From NCBI RefSeq assembly GCF_000686125.1, contig NZ_JMMA01000002.1, positions 1,488,001 to 1,552,000 of the forward strand: a stretch of DNA of 64,000 nt, in the 5' to 3' direction. This document shows positions 50,583 through 58,907 of this stretch, one piece after another. The notes under the pieces are model-generated. The model saw only the letters and a program-made list of their open reading frames with translations. It made no database searches and was not told where the DNA came from. Numbering within the stretch: position 1 is the first letter of the stretch; every line of letters starts with the position of its first letter. The position numbers and the translations under genes are program-made. The DNA is from Ruminococcus sp. NK3A76 (GTDB lineage Bacteria > Bacillota > Clostridia > Oscillospirales > Ruminococcaceae).

Positions 50583-52073
50583 TCAGATACCGAGAGTCTT
50601 GAAGATGAACTTCTTCATATCTGCCTTGTCGATAGTCTCGTTAAATCTTACTGCCTTATCCTTAAGCTCTGCAAGTGATGCAGGGATAGGGAGCTTAGAT
50701 ACCTCAGCGAGCTTATCTACCTTATCGAACTCGTCCTCGCCTGCCTCAACGCCGATAGCCGAAAGCACGCTGCCGGAGAACTTATAAGGAGAAGCAGTAG
50801 ATGCGATAACTGTTACTGTATCGTCGCCTGTAGCCTTCTTATAGTCCTCATATACCTTTACTGCAACTGCTGTATGAGTATCGCAGGTATAGGAATACTT
50901 ATCATATATCTCCTTGATAGTAGCCTTTGTCTGCTCATCATCGCAGAAGCCGGCACAGAATTCCTCAGAGAGAGCCTTCTTGACATCGTCGCTTACCTCA
51001 TATCTGCCTTCCTTTGCAAGAGCGCCGAACCACTCTCTTATCTGAGCGTCATTCTCGCCGCTGAGGTGGTAGAGAAGTCTTTCAAGGTTAGAGGAGATAA
51101 GGATATCCATAGAAGGAGAAATAGTTGTATGGAAAGCCCTGTTCCTGTCATAGACACCTGTATTTATAAAGTCTGTAAGAACATTGTTTGCATTTGATGC
51201 ACAGATGAGCTTATTTACAGGCACGCCCATTTTCTTAGCATAGTAGCCTGCAAGGATATTACCGAAGTTACCTGTGGGAACAACGATATTGATAGGCTCG
51301 CCTACATCTATCTGCTGCTCCTTGATAAGCTGAGCATATGTGGAAACATAGTAGATTATCTGAGGTGCAAGTCTGCCCCAGTTGATTGAGTTTGCAGAGG
51401 AGAACATAAGGCCGTTGTCAGCAAGCTCCTTGCCTGTTGCAGGGTCTGTAAAGATAGCCTTAACGCCGTTCTGAGCGTCGTCGAAGTTGCCTTTGATAGC
51501 GCACACGCCGACATTAGCACCGTCCTGAGTTGTCATCTGCTTCTTCTGCATTGCAGAAACGCCGTCCTCAGGGTAGAATACAAGGATAGATGTACCCTCT
51601 ACGTCCTTGAAGCCTTCGAGAGCTGCCTTACCTGTATCACCTGATGTAGCAACAAGGATAACTACCTTCTTGTCTGTGCCTATCTTCTTTACAGATGTAG
51701 TAAGAAGATAAGGAAGAATCTGGAGCGCCATATCCTTGAAAGCGCAGGTAGGACCATGCCAGAGCTCAAGCATATATGTGCCGTCGAAGAGATGAGAAAG
51801 CTCTGCTATATTCTCTGTATCGAAATTCTTTGTATTATATGCACCGTCAACACAGTACTTTATCTCAGCACCTGTAAAATCGGTAAGGAACTTGGAGAAA
51901 ACGAAAAGCGCTCTGTCAGCATATGAGAGATCACCCATCTGTTTTATCTCATCAAGTGTGAGCCTGGGAAGCTCGCTGGGAACGAACAGACCGCCGTCCT
52001 CAGAAATACCCTGTGCGATAGCCTGTGCTGAGGTAACATTTACCTCACTGTTTCTGGTTGATTTGTAATACAT
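50583..52073 (-). CDS. thrC: Threonine synthase
   Basis: ThrC converts O-phosphohomoserine to threonine with PLP. The 496-residue protein is of the long (subgroup 1) type. It begins YYKSTRNSEVNVTSAQAI, with the PLP-lysine motif HGPTCAFKDMALQ near residue 107 and the cofactor loop VATSGDTGKAALEG near 143. PTGNFGNILAGYYAKKMG is near 262. The start lies about 50 bp after the yraN stop, with AAAGGG 10 nt upstream, and no promoter of its own is clear, so it may be read from the rbgA-rnhB-yraN transcript. hom and thrB are not in the window. Confidence 0.96.
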   Translation of the reverse strand: MYYKSTRNSEVNVTSAQAIAQGISEDGGLFVPSELPRLTLDEIKQMGDLSYADRALFVFSKFLTDFTGAEIKYCVDGAYNTKNFDTENIAELSHLFDGTYMLELWHGPTCAFKDMALQILPYLLTTSVKKIGTDKKVVILVATSGDTGKAALEGFKDVEGTSILVFYPEDGVSAMQKKQMTTQDGANVGVCAIKGNFDDAQNGVKAIFTDPATGKELADNGLMFSSANSINWGRLAPQIIYYVSTYAQLIKEQQIDVGEPINIVVPTGNFGNILAGYYAKKMGVPVNKLICASNANNVLTDFINTGVYDRNRAFHTTISPSMDILISSNLERLLYHLSGENDAQIREWFGALAKEGRYEVSDDVKKALSEEFCAGFCDDEQTKATIKEIYDKYSYTCDTHTAVAVKVYEDYKKATGDDTVTVIASTASPYKFSGSVLSAIGVEAGEDEFDKVDKLAEVSKLPIPASLAELKDKAVRFNETIDKADMKKFIFKTLGI

Positions 52074-52121
52074 ACTCTTTACACCCTTTTCATAGTTTTA
52101 AATATATTAAAGGCGTTAGCC

Positions 52122-52484
52122 TTACTTACTTGCATCAAAGGCAGACACATAGTATCTCACCTTTTTTATCCTGCCGCCCTCATGCTCAGCGACTGCCACA
52201 TCAAAACGTGCGCTGCACGGCTCACTTAGCTTATCAAGATATCTCTGCGCGGCATATATCAGATGCTTTTTCTTATTATAGTTGATAGCATCTTCACCTG
52301 ACGTGAGCGGATCATGCTTACGGGTCTTGACCTCGACAAAGGCTATCAGCCCGTTCTTTTTTGCAATAATATCTATCTCGCCGCCTCTAACTGTGAAGTT
52401 GCGGTCAAGTATCTCATATCCGTGGCGAATAAGCATATCACAGACAGCCTGCTCACCGATATCGCCGGTCTGCCGCCTGCTCAC
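52122..52484 (-). CDS. yraN: YraN-family (UPF0102) endonuclease-like protein
   Basis: A 120-residue protein with the restriction-endonuclease-like fold of UPF0102. Motifs are GDIGEQAVCDMLIRHGYEIL at the start, GGEIDIIAKKNGLIAFVEVKTR near residue 35 (catalytic Asp, Glu and Lys in GEID and VEVK), and RFDV near 93. The start is a GTG that overlaps the rnhB stop (GTGA), with GGAAGG just before it. Function is not settled. The rnhB-yraN pairing is common. Confidence 0.94.
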   Translation of the reverse strand: MSRRQTGDIGEQAVCDMLIRHGYEILDRNFTVRGGEIDIIAKKNGLIAFVEVKTRKHDPLTSGEDAINYNKKKHLIYAAQRYLDKLSEPCSARFDVAVAEHEGGRIKKVRYYVSAFDASK

Positions 52485-53098
52485 TTGCCTTCCGCCTTTT
52501 TAGCGTAATACTTGACAAGGAAGGAGGGTCTGTGGATAGGCGACTCGCCGTATTCATCTATCATCTGATAGTGCAGCTTAGTACCGTAGCCCTTATGTCT
52601 GGCGAACTGATACTCGGGATATTTCTTATCCATTTCAAGCATATATCTGTCCCTTGCTACCTTTGCAAGGATAGATGCCGCTGCGACCGACTGGCTCTTT
52701 GCATCGCCCTTGACTACTGTCATAGTTTCAACACCGTCAAGGTCGGGAGCTTTATTGCCGTCAATAAGTGCAAGCTCAGGTCTGACACCGAGCCCTGCCA
52801 CAGCACGCTTCATAGCGAGCATAGCACAGTTAAGGATATTTATTTCTTCTATTTCGGCAACAGAGGCTGTACATATCGCATAAGCCCTTGCCTTCTCGAT
52901 TATCTCGTCAAAGAGCTGCTCACGCTTTTTCTCGGTGAGCTTTTTACTGTCATTTATCCCCTCGATAACGGTATCGTCATCAAACACCACAGCCGCTGCA
53001 TAAACATCACCTGCAAGGGGGCCTCTGCCGGCTTCGTCACAGCCGCAGATAACAGAATGCTCTTTTCTTATCTCTTTATCAAACTCATAAAGTGTCAT
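52481..53098 (-). CDS. rnhB: Ribonuclease HII
   Basis: RNase HII cuts RNA in RNA-DNA hybrids, including single ribonucleotides in DNA. The 205-residue protein has the first active-site motif ICGCDEAGRGPLAGDVYAAA near residue 18 (Asp-Glu), the second Asp in LALIDGNKAP near 110, and KGDAKSQSVAAASILAKVARD near 130. It overlaps yraN by 4 nt and follows the 104-residue orf by 3 bp. Confidence 0.97.
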   Translation of the reverse strand: MTLYEFDKEIRKEHSVICGCDEAGRGPLAGDVYAAAVVFDDDTVIEGINDSKKLTEKKREQLFDEIIEKARAYAICTASVAEIEEINILNCAMLAMKRAVAGLGVRPELALIDGNKAPDLDGVETMTVVKGDAKSQSVAAASILAKVARDRYMLEMDKKYPEYQFARHKGYGTKLHYQMIDEYGESPIHRPSFLVKYYAKKAEGK

Positions 53099-53101
53099 AG
53101 C

Positions 53102-53416
53102 TTACACCGGGAAAATCTTTTCACACACATTGATCTCTGCGCAGTCTTCTTCCGAAATAAAGATCTCAGCCGACTGCGACAGGTCGTTATCGCAGAACTT
53201 CTCGCTCTTTATAAGCTCAATGACCTTTTCGGCAGTCTCTTTAGCGTTCTCGGTATCGAGCCACACAGCAATAACGTCGTTGTCAAGGTAATCAAAGCCG
53301 TTATCGCTTACCGCATCGTTTGTATACTCCTCAGCCCTTACGGGAAGGTAGGATATTATATCAAGATCGGGATTTGAGAGCTTGCGTGAATCAAGTTTTA
53401 TAATTATAGTCTGCAT
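53102..53416 (-). CDS. Unknown 104-residue acidic protein
   Basis: Inserted between rbgA and rnhB with gaps of 4 and 3 bp, so certainly in the same transcript. The protein starts TIIIKLDSRKLSNPDLD. It is strongly acidic, with a helical part (AKETAEKVIELIKSEKF) and two cysteines, but no motif I recognise. A GAGGTG ribosome binding site precedes the ATG. It may be a ferredoxin-like small alpha/beta domain, judged only from strand/helix spacing. Confidence 0.75.
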   Translation of the reverse strand: MQTIIIKLDSRKLSNPDLDIISYLPVRAEEYTNDAVSDNGFDYLDNDVIAVWLDTENAKETAEKVIELIKSEKFCDNDLSQSAEIFISEEDCAEINVCEKIFPV

Positions 53417-53420
53417 GATA

Positions 53421-54323
53421 TCACCTCGTTATATCACTGGGTCTTTCAAGAGAAAACCTGCCTATCTTACCTCCACGGAACTCGTCGAGCACCATAATTG
53501 CTGCACGCTCGGTGTCGATATCGCCGCCCTTGATCTTAAAGCCACGCTTTGCGCCAATCCTCTCAAGTATCTCAAAGCCGACAACACAGCCGGCAGACTC
53601 ATCATCGTTATCTGGGATATCATCAGTCTCTATCTTATATCTCTCACAAAGAGCCTCGTTATAGCTCTCTCTGAGCATTTCAAGCAGGCGGCAGGCAAGA
53701 TACTCGGTATCCATTATCTGATCCTTAACAGCACCTGTAAAAGCAAGGCGCTCGCCCACCCTTTTATCTTCAAACTTAGGCCAGAGCACTCCCGGCATAT
53801 CGAGAAGCTCCATATTATTATCAAGGCTGACCCACTGCTTGCCCCTTGTAACGCCCGGCCTGTCCTCGACCTTGGCACGCTTACTGCCGGCAAGAGAGTT
53901 TATAAACGACGACTTACCGACATTGGGGATACCGACTATCATTATCCTGATAGGTCGGCCTGCCATACCCTTAGTATTCCATTTTTCTATATCGTCTTTC
54001 AGAAGCTCATTAAGAGATGCGGAAAATTTCTTGACATTTCTGCCGCTGCGGCAGTCTGTTGCCAGGACAGACACGCCTTTTCTTTTATAGTAGTCGATCC
54101 ACATGGAATTGACTGTTTCATCGGCTGCATCGCTCTTATTAAGGAGCACAAGTCTCGGCTTACCGCCGACAAGGTAATCCATCTCAGGGTTTGAGCTCGA
54201 ATAAGGTATCCTTGCATCAAGTATCTCGACAACGGCATCGACGAGCTTAAGGTTTGATTTCATAACACGTCTGGTTTTAGCCATATGTCCGGGGAACCAC
54301 TGTATATCATATACCTCACTCAA
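53421..54323 (-). CDS. rbgA: Ribosome biogenesis GTPase RbgA (YlqF)
   Basis: RbgA is a circularly permuted GTPase needed for a late step of 50S assembly. The permuted motif order is visible: LLNKSDAAD (G4) near residue 60, then MIVGIPNVGKSSFINSLAG (G1) near 125, VEDRPGVTRGKQWV (G2) near 148 and LLDMPGVLWPKFE (G3) near 165. The true start is a TTG at 54323 (300 residues), 8 nt after AGGAGG. The GTG at 54332 abuts that site. It lies after two lepB genes and before rnhB, as in many Firmicutes. Confidence 0.95.
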   Translation of the reverse strand: MSEVYDIQWFPGHMAKTRRVMKSNLKLVDAVVEILDARIPYSSSNPEMDYLVGGKPRLVLLNKSDAADETVNSMWIDYYKRKGVSVLATDCRSGRNVKKFSASLNELLKDDIEKWNTKGMAGRPIRIMIVGIPNVGKSSFINSLAGSKRAKVEDRPGVTRGKQWVSLDNNMELLDMPGVLWPKFEDKRVGERLAFTGAVKDQIMDTEYLACRLLEMLRESYNEALCERYKIETDDIPDNDDESAGCVVGFEILERIGAKRGFKIKGGDIDTERAAIMVLDEFRGGKIGRFSLERPSDITR

Positions 54324-54339
54324 ATTACTCACCTCCTGA

Positions 54340-54945
54340 TCATTTTACAAAGCCTATACTCTTTTTGCCCTTAGGCGATGCATAGCGCAGTATCACCTTG
54401 CCTTCTACATCATTAAGGTCGATAAGGCCGAGCGCCCGGCTGTCGGTCGAGGCGTTTCTGTTATCGCCCATTATAAACACATAGCCTGTCGGCACTGTAT
54501 AGACATATCTGTTATTATCTTTATCAAAATGCTCCTCGCTGAAAAAAGTTTCGGGGTCTTTGATATCAGACTGCTTAAGATAGCCCTCTGCGAGCAGGTC
54601 ATTCTGCTCAGGCTCTTTATCATTATCACAGACATAGACCTTGTCGCCCTCATAATCAACGACGACCTTCTGCCCGGAAACTGCAATTACACGCTTGACT
54701 ATCAGCTTATCAAGTATCTTGGATCTGACGACCACTATATCACCGTTTTTAGGGGTATAGAAGAAGTTCCACATAAGAAGCCTGTCGTCATCATAAAGCG
54801 TATCCTCCATACTCTCGCCGCTGACAGTCACCATTTTGAAAACAAAGGTGAATATACAGATAACGATGAGCACAGATGTCACGACAGTTTCAAGTGTATC
54901 AAGCACCGAATCAAGAGTGGCAGGCGCATCCTTAGCACGCTTCAT
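54340..54945 (-). CDS. lepB: Signal peptidase I (second copy)
   Basis: This 201-residue type I signal peptidase has one N-terminal membrane segment (about 19-40). The catalytic Ser is in VSGESMEDTLYDDD near 45, and the Lys in IVKRVIAVSG near 88. The late box MGDNRNASTDSRALGLI is near 155. It overlaps the stop of the first lepB by one base (TGATG), so the two are coupled. The pair probably arose by duplication and may differ in substrate range. Confidence 0.95.
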   Translation of the reverse strand: MKRAKDAPATLDSVLDTLETVVTSVLIVICIFTFVFKMVTVSGESMEDTLYDDDRLLMWNFFYTPKNGDIVVVRSKILDKLIVKRVIAVSGQKVVVDYEGDKVYVCDNDKEPEQNDLLAEGYLKQSDIKDPETFFSEEHFDKDNNRYVYTVPTGYVFIMGDNRNASTDSRALGLIDLNDVEGKVILRYASPKGKKSIGFVK

Positions 54946-55550
54946 CAGCTTACCTTACCTATATTATCAACAGGGTATATCCTGAATACAGCCTTACCGA
55001 GGATATCATCAGTATTAACAACACCGACTGCTTCACTTCGGCTGTCAGTGGAATGGTTACGGTTATCGCCCATAACGAACACCTGACCCTCGCCTATCTT
55101 CAGGTTATCAATATCTCTGCCCTCACGGCGCAGAGTTATCTCTTTTATATAATCTTCCTTAAGTACCTCGCCGTTAAGTGTAACAGTGCCGCTTGTAAAA
55201 TCTATCGAGATAGTATCACCCTCAACGGCAATAACTCTCTTGATGATTGTTTCATCAAGGCCGGAGCTATTGAGGACAACTATATCTCCACGCTCGGGGG
55301 TATAGTTGAAATGTGTAAGCAGCAATCTGTCGCCGTCATGCAGGGTATCCTCCATTGAAGGACCCTCGACCTCAACGACTCTGACAATAAATGTAAGGAC
55401 GAGTATGACCATAAAGATAGCGAAAACAAAAGACTCGACCCACTCGATAAGTTCATTTACGATATCAAAGCCATGTTCCTTTTTATTATCCTCAGAAGGC
55501 TTATTTTCGCTTTCTGTATTCTTATTTATTTCTTCAAGCTGTTCGCTCAT
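54945..55550 (-). CDS. lepB: Signal peptidase I (first copy)
   Basis: A 201-residue type I signal peptidase with a longer charged N-terminal tail (NKNTESENKPSEDNKKEHG) before its membrane segment at about 42-62. The catalytic Ser is in VEGPSMEDTLHDGD near 68, the Lys in IIKRVIAVEG near 112, and the late box MGDNRNHSTDSRSEAVG near 175. I start at 55550, with AAGGGA 9 nt upstream. It has its own promoter and leads lepB-lepB-rbgA-orf-rnhB-yraN. Confidence 0.95.
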   Translation of the reverse strand: MSEQLEEINKNTESENKPSEDNKKEHGFDIVNELIEWVESFVFAIFMVILVLTFIVRVVEVEGPSMEDTLHDGDRLLLTHFNYTPERGDIVVLNSSGLDETIIKRVIAVEGDTISIDFTSGTVTLNGEVLKEDYIKEITLRREGRDIDNLKIGEGQVFVMGDNRNHSTDSRSEAVGVVNTDDILGKAVFRIYPVDNIGKVS

Positions 55551-55589
55551 AACAAACATTCCCTTCAAAAATCATAAAGATACTTATAT

Positions 55590-55618
55590 ATTATAACAAA
55601 TCGTGGCGTAAATTTCAA
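55590..55618 (-). promoter_or_regulatory. Promoter of the lepB-rbgA-rnhB operon
   Basis: On the - strand TTGAAA (55613-55618) and TATAAT (55590-55595) are 17 bp apart. Confidence 0.85.
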
Positions 55619-55696
55619 GTGATATTACAAAAATTAAAGCCAAACACAGAGAACGTTCAAGTATTTTTACAGTTTATTAATATATATGCAATGAAA

Positions 55697-55720
55697 AAAG
55701 AGCCGGAAAACCGACTCTTT
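55697..55720 (-). terminator. rplS terminator
   Basis: On the - strand a 10-bp stem (AAAGAGTCGG with CCGGCTCTTT, loop TTTT, one T-G pair) is followed by TTT, 14 bp past rplS. rplS is thus separated from the lepB operon. Confidence 0.9.
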
Positions 55721-55733
55721 ATCACAAGCTGAA

Positions 55734-56078
55734 TTATCTGATAGCTTCTTTGACCTTAGCTGCCTTACCAACTCTCGATCTGAGATAGTACAGCTTAGCT
55801 CTGCGAACCTTACCGGATCTTACTACATCTACCTTTTCAACAACAGGTGAATGTACAGGGAATACTCTCTCTATACCGCAGCCGTGAGCAACTCTTCTGA
55901 CAGTGAATGTCTCGTTGATGCCGCCGTGCTTCTTGGCAATGATAGTACCCTCGAAGACCTGGATCCTCGACTTGTCGCCTTCCTTGATCCTAACGTGTAC
56001 TCTTACAGTATCACCAACGTTGAGAACAGGAGCGTCCTTCTTAAGGCTTGAATTTGAAATAAGCTTTAAAGCGTCCAC
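55734..56078 (-). CDS. rplS: 50S ribosomal protein L19
   Basis: L19 sits at the 30S-50S interface. The 114-residue length is normal, with [20 protein letters not shown] near residue 22, [18 protein letters not shown] near 62 and [18 protein letters not shown] at the end. The start is a GTG at 56078, 8 nt after AGGAGG. A structured leader and a consensus-like promoter precede it, and it is monocistronic. Confidence 0.97.
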   Translation of the reverse strand: MDALKLISNSSLKKDAPVLNVGDTVRVHVRIKEGDKSRIQVFEGTIIAKKHGGINETFTVRRVAHGCGIERVFPVHSPVVEKVDVVRSGKVRRAKLYYLRSRVGKAAKVKEAIR

Positions 56079-56089
56079 TTTAAATACCT

Positions 56090-56226
56090 CCTATTATTTT
56101 CAGACATTCATACACCAAAGCACAGCCTGAGTGCTTATGGCCAGAGGACTATCCGCTTTAATGTCATGCCCGTTCAGGCAAGGCACTAACTCTCGTCGGA
56201 CCTTCCGACGGTAATTCAAATGCTTA
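56090..56226 (-). promoter_or_regulatory. Structured rplS leader, candidate L19 leader
   Basis: About 140 nt of leader separate the promoter from rplS. It begins with a perfect 7-bp hairpin (CGTCGGA with TCCGACG, loop AGG, 56194-56210) and has further complementary pieces (GTGCC...GGCAT). Its position and size fit the L19 leader of Firmicutes, thought to let L19 repress itself, but I cannot confirm the family match by eye. Confidence 0.65.
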
Positions 56227-56229
56227 TAT

Positions 56230-56258
56230 ATTATACCATAATTCCCATTTTGTTTCAA
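56230..56258 (-). promoter_or_regulatory. rplS promoter
   Basis: On the - strand TTGAAA (56253-56258) and TATAAT (56230-56235) are 17 bp apart. Confidence 0.88.
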
Positions 56259-56265
56259 GAGTAGC

Positions 56266-56940
56266 TCACATAAAACTTTCAAGGTCTTTTGTCAGGATTT
56301 TTGTGCGTGTTGTATAAATAAGCCTGTAATCCTCACCGGAGAAGGCTTTAAAGCCGTCCATAAGAAGTGATGAATTGACGGTCTTATCATTACCTGAGGG
56401 AAGTCTTACGCAAAGCCTTGCTAGTTCACCTTCCCTGTCAAGCGAAAGAACTGTGACATCAGGCTTTATATCGACATCGACCATTCCTTTTTTCTTGGAA
56501 TGCTTTTTGACTGTTATGCTTTCCTGAGAAAGATATTGCTCAAACAGCGGCAGAGGGTCATTTCCGCTTATAAGGCAAAAGCGTATCTCATACTCTGAGA
56601 ATGCTATCTCCTTATGGTTCATCTGCGGCTTATAGACCTTATTGATATGCATTCCCTCAGGCATAACAGCGTTGACACGCTCCATAAGCACATTATCGTC
56701 AAGCGGCTCGGTAAGGGAGATATCCATTATCTCGACATCGCTCTCTGTACCGAGAGCAAGCGCAAGAGGAAACATGATATACAGTCTTGGGTTAAAGCCC
56801 TGGGTATACCACACAGGTATCCTTGCACGCTTGAATATACGGGAGAAAGTTCTCATAAGGTCGAGGTGAGAGATAAAGCGTGCCCTGCCTTTTTTGGAAA
56901 AGACCATACGGTAATCAAAACGCTCGACACGCAGAGCCAT
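56266..56940 (-). CDS. TIGR03936-family radical SAM-associated protein (DUF2344)
   Basis: A protein of about 224 residues of the DUF2344 type, which accompanies a TIGR03960 radical SAM protein or is fused to it in other bacteria. The family start pattern RMVFSKKGRARFISHLDLMR lies near residue 10, followed by PVWYTQGFNPR and FPLALALGTES. I place the start at the ATG at 56940. The frame is open to 56985 inside the previous gene, and neither start has a good ribosome binding site, so coupling to the upstream gene is likely. The function is unknown. Confidence 0.9.
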   Translation of the reverse strand: MALRVERFDYRMVFSKKGRARFISHLDLMRTFSRIFKRARIPVWYTQGFNPRLYIMFPLALALGTESDVEIMDISLTEPLDDNVLMERVNAVMPEGMHINKVYKPQMNHKEIAFSEYEIRFCLISGNDPLPLFEQYLSQESITVKKHSKKKGMVDVDIKPDVTVLSLDREGELARLCVRLPSGNDKTVNSSLLMDGFKAFSGEDYRLIYTTRTKILTKDLESFM

Positions 56941-56953
56941 ATTCTTGGGCTTA

Positions 56954-58807
56954 TTAATGTTTGCCGCCACAGTAAACACCCCCATAGCATTTATCTATGC
57001 CGCAGCCCGAGCAGCCCTCTTTACAGTTGCGTGTAGTCACTGCGTCATGGGCTTTCTTATTCTCATTTATAAGAAATCGCTTTGAGACGAGGTAATCAAG
57101 GTGATCCCACGGCATAAGCTCATCATACTCACGCTTTCTGTTTGCATAAAAAGCCATATCAAGGCCGCATTCGTTGAAGGCCTCGCACCATTTATCGAAT
57201 TTGAAATGCTCGCTCCAGCTGTCAAGCTCACAGCCCTTCTGCCACGCCTTATAGACGACCTTGCTCATACGTCTGTCGCCCTTAGCAAGGCAGGCTTCAA
57301 GGATAGAAGTATCGTCCTGATGTGTTGAGAGCTTGATCTTCTTTGATTGCAGGCGGCGGACAAGCAGCTTCTGCTTACGGTCTATCTCCTCTGCTGTTGC
57401 CTGCGGCTCAAACTCAAAAGGAGTGAAGGGCTTAGGCACAAAGGTCGCTGTAGAAACAGATATCTGTATAGAGCCGCCCCTGAGCTCTCTCGGAGTTTCA
57501 AAGTATGCGTCAAGTATCTTATGTGCAAGCTGAGCTATACCCTCGATATCCTCATCGGTCTCGGTAGGAAGGCCAAGCATGAAATAGAGCTTGACGGTTG
57601 TATAGCCGCCGGCGAACGCCGTTTTACAGGTGGAAAGGATCTCCTCCTCGGTGATATTCTTATTGATAACATCACGAAGGCGCTGAGTGCCGGCTTCACA
57701 GGCAAATGTGAGTCCGCTTTTTCGGATAGTTTTAAGTCTTTCAAGAAGCTCCTCGCTGAAATTGTCTATTCTCAGCGAAGGGAGTGACAGGCTGACATTC
57801 TCATCATCGGTATAGTCGGCAAGTGTTTTTAGCAGCTCGGCTATCTTGGTATGGTCGCTGGTTGAAAGCGACGAGAGAGACACCTCATCATAGCCGGTCT
57901 GCTCGCAGAGACACTTGGTCTCATTCTTTATCTTATCAACGCTTTTCTCTCTGAAAGGGCGGTAGATAAAACCAGCCTGGCAGAAGCGGCAGCCCCTGAT
58001 ACAGCCACGGAGCACTTCAACTACCGAGCGGTCGTGGACGATACTTGTATAAGGCACCACGAAATATTCAGGGAAATAGACATTATCAAGATCGGCGATA
58101 ACACGCTTTTTTATCTTTTCAGGTGCCTCGGGGACATTGGGGGTCATGTTTGCAAGAGTACCGTCGGCGTTATACTCGACATCATAGAACTCCGGCACAT
58201 AGATGCCCTCGATCTTTGCTGCAAGGCGCAAAAACTCCTGCTTGGTGCCGCTGCGCTTTTTGACCTCGTTATATAGATCCATAAGTTCGAGGTTTACCTC
58301 CTCGCCCTCGCCTATTATAAAGATATCAATAAAATCAACGAGCGGTTCGGGATTGCAGACACAGGGTCCGCCTGCGACGACGATCGGGGAAAGGCCTGTC
58401 CTCTCTGACTTAAGCACCGGGATATGTGCAAGGTCGAGCATCGAAAGGATATTGGTATATGACAGCTCATACTGGAGAGTGAAGCCTATCATATCAAACT
58501 CATACAGCGGGTCAAGGCTTTCAAGGCAATAAAGAGGGATGTCGTTATCTATAAGCACCTGCTTATAATCCTTTTCCGGCATAAAGCAACGCTCGCACCA
58601 GAAGTTCTCACGGTTGTTTTTAAGTGCATAGAGTATCTTCATACCGAGGTGAGACATACCAATATCATACACATCGGGAAAGCAGAAGGCAAAACGCACA
58701 TCAACCTTTGATTTATCCTTTATCACGCTGCCGTGCTCGCCGCCGATATAACGGGCAGGCTTCTGCACGTTAAGAAGCAGCTGTTCTATTTTTTCCTTAT
58801 TATTCAT
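56954..58807 (-). CDS. TIGR03960-family radical SAM protein
   Basis: A 617-residue radical SAM protein with an N-terminal B12-binding-like region. The cluster motif is EVLRGCIRGCRFCQAGF near residue 270 (CX3CX2C). The N-terminal region includes DVYDIGMSHLGMKILYALKN and VVAGGPCVCNPEPLVDF. It ends with a cysteine-rich tail (CKEGCSGCGIDKCYGGVYCG) that could hold another cluster. AAGGAG precedes the ATG. In clostridia this gene, its partner and often a ribonuclease G gene lie ahead of rplU. Here the partner is followed by rplS instead. The substrate is unknown. Confidence 0.93.
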   Translation of the reverse strand: MNNKEKIEQLLLNVQKPARYIGGEHGSVIKDKSKVDVRFAFCFPDVYDIGMSHLGMKILYALKNNRENFWCERCFMPEKDYKQVLIDNDIPLYCLESLDPLYEFDMIGFTLQYELSYTNILSMLDLAHIPVLKSERTGLSPIVVAGGPCVCNPEPLVDFIDIFIIGEGEEVNLELMDLYNEVKKRSGTKQEFLRLAAKIEGIYVPEFYDVEYNADGTLANMTPNVPEAPEKIKKRVIADLDNVYFPEYFVVPYTSIVHDRSVVEVLRGCIRGCRFCQAGFIYRPFREKSVDKIKNETKCLCEQTGYDEVSLSSLSTSDHTKIAELLKTLADYTDDENVSLSLPSLRIDNFSEELLERLKTIRKSGLTFACEAGTQRLRDVINKNITEEEILSTCKTAFAGGYTTVKLYFMLGLPTETDEDIEGIAQLAHKILDAYFETPRELRGGSIQISVSTATFVPKPFTPFEFEPQATAEEIDRKQKLLVRRLQSKKIKLSTHQDDTSILEACLAKGDRRMSKVVYKAWQKGCELDSWSEHFKFDKWCEAFNECGLDMAFYANRKREYDELMPWDHLDYLVSKRFLINENKKAHDAVTTRNCKEGCSGCGIDKCYGGVYCGGKH

Positions 58808-58877
58808 CAGATTCTCCTTATACTGTCATCTGTCAGAAGGCTTATATTAAAGTAACTGTTCATTACAGGTTTTATCT

Positions 58878-58906
58878 ATTATAACACATATCTGCAATGA
58901 TTGCAA
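58878..58906 (-). promoter_or_regulatory. Promoter of the TIGR03960/TIGR03936 pair
   Basis: On the - strand TTGCAA (58901-58906) and TATAAT (58878-58883, preceded by TGTGT) are 17 bp apart. Confidence 0.85.
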
Positions 58907-58907
58907 G

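Noticed and set aside
53382-54194. A 270-codon open frame on the + strand opposite rbgA
   Set aside because: Shadow of the rbgA coding sequence. The permuted GTPase motifs on the other strand leave no doubt.
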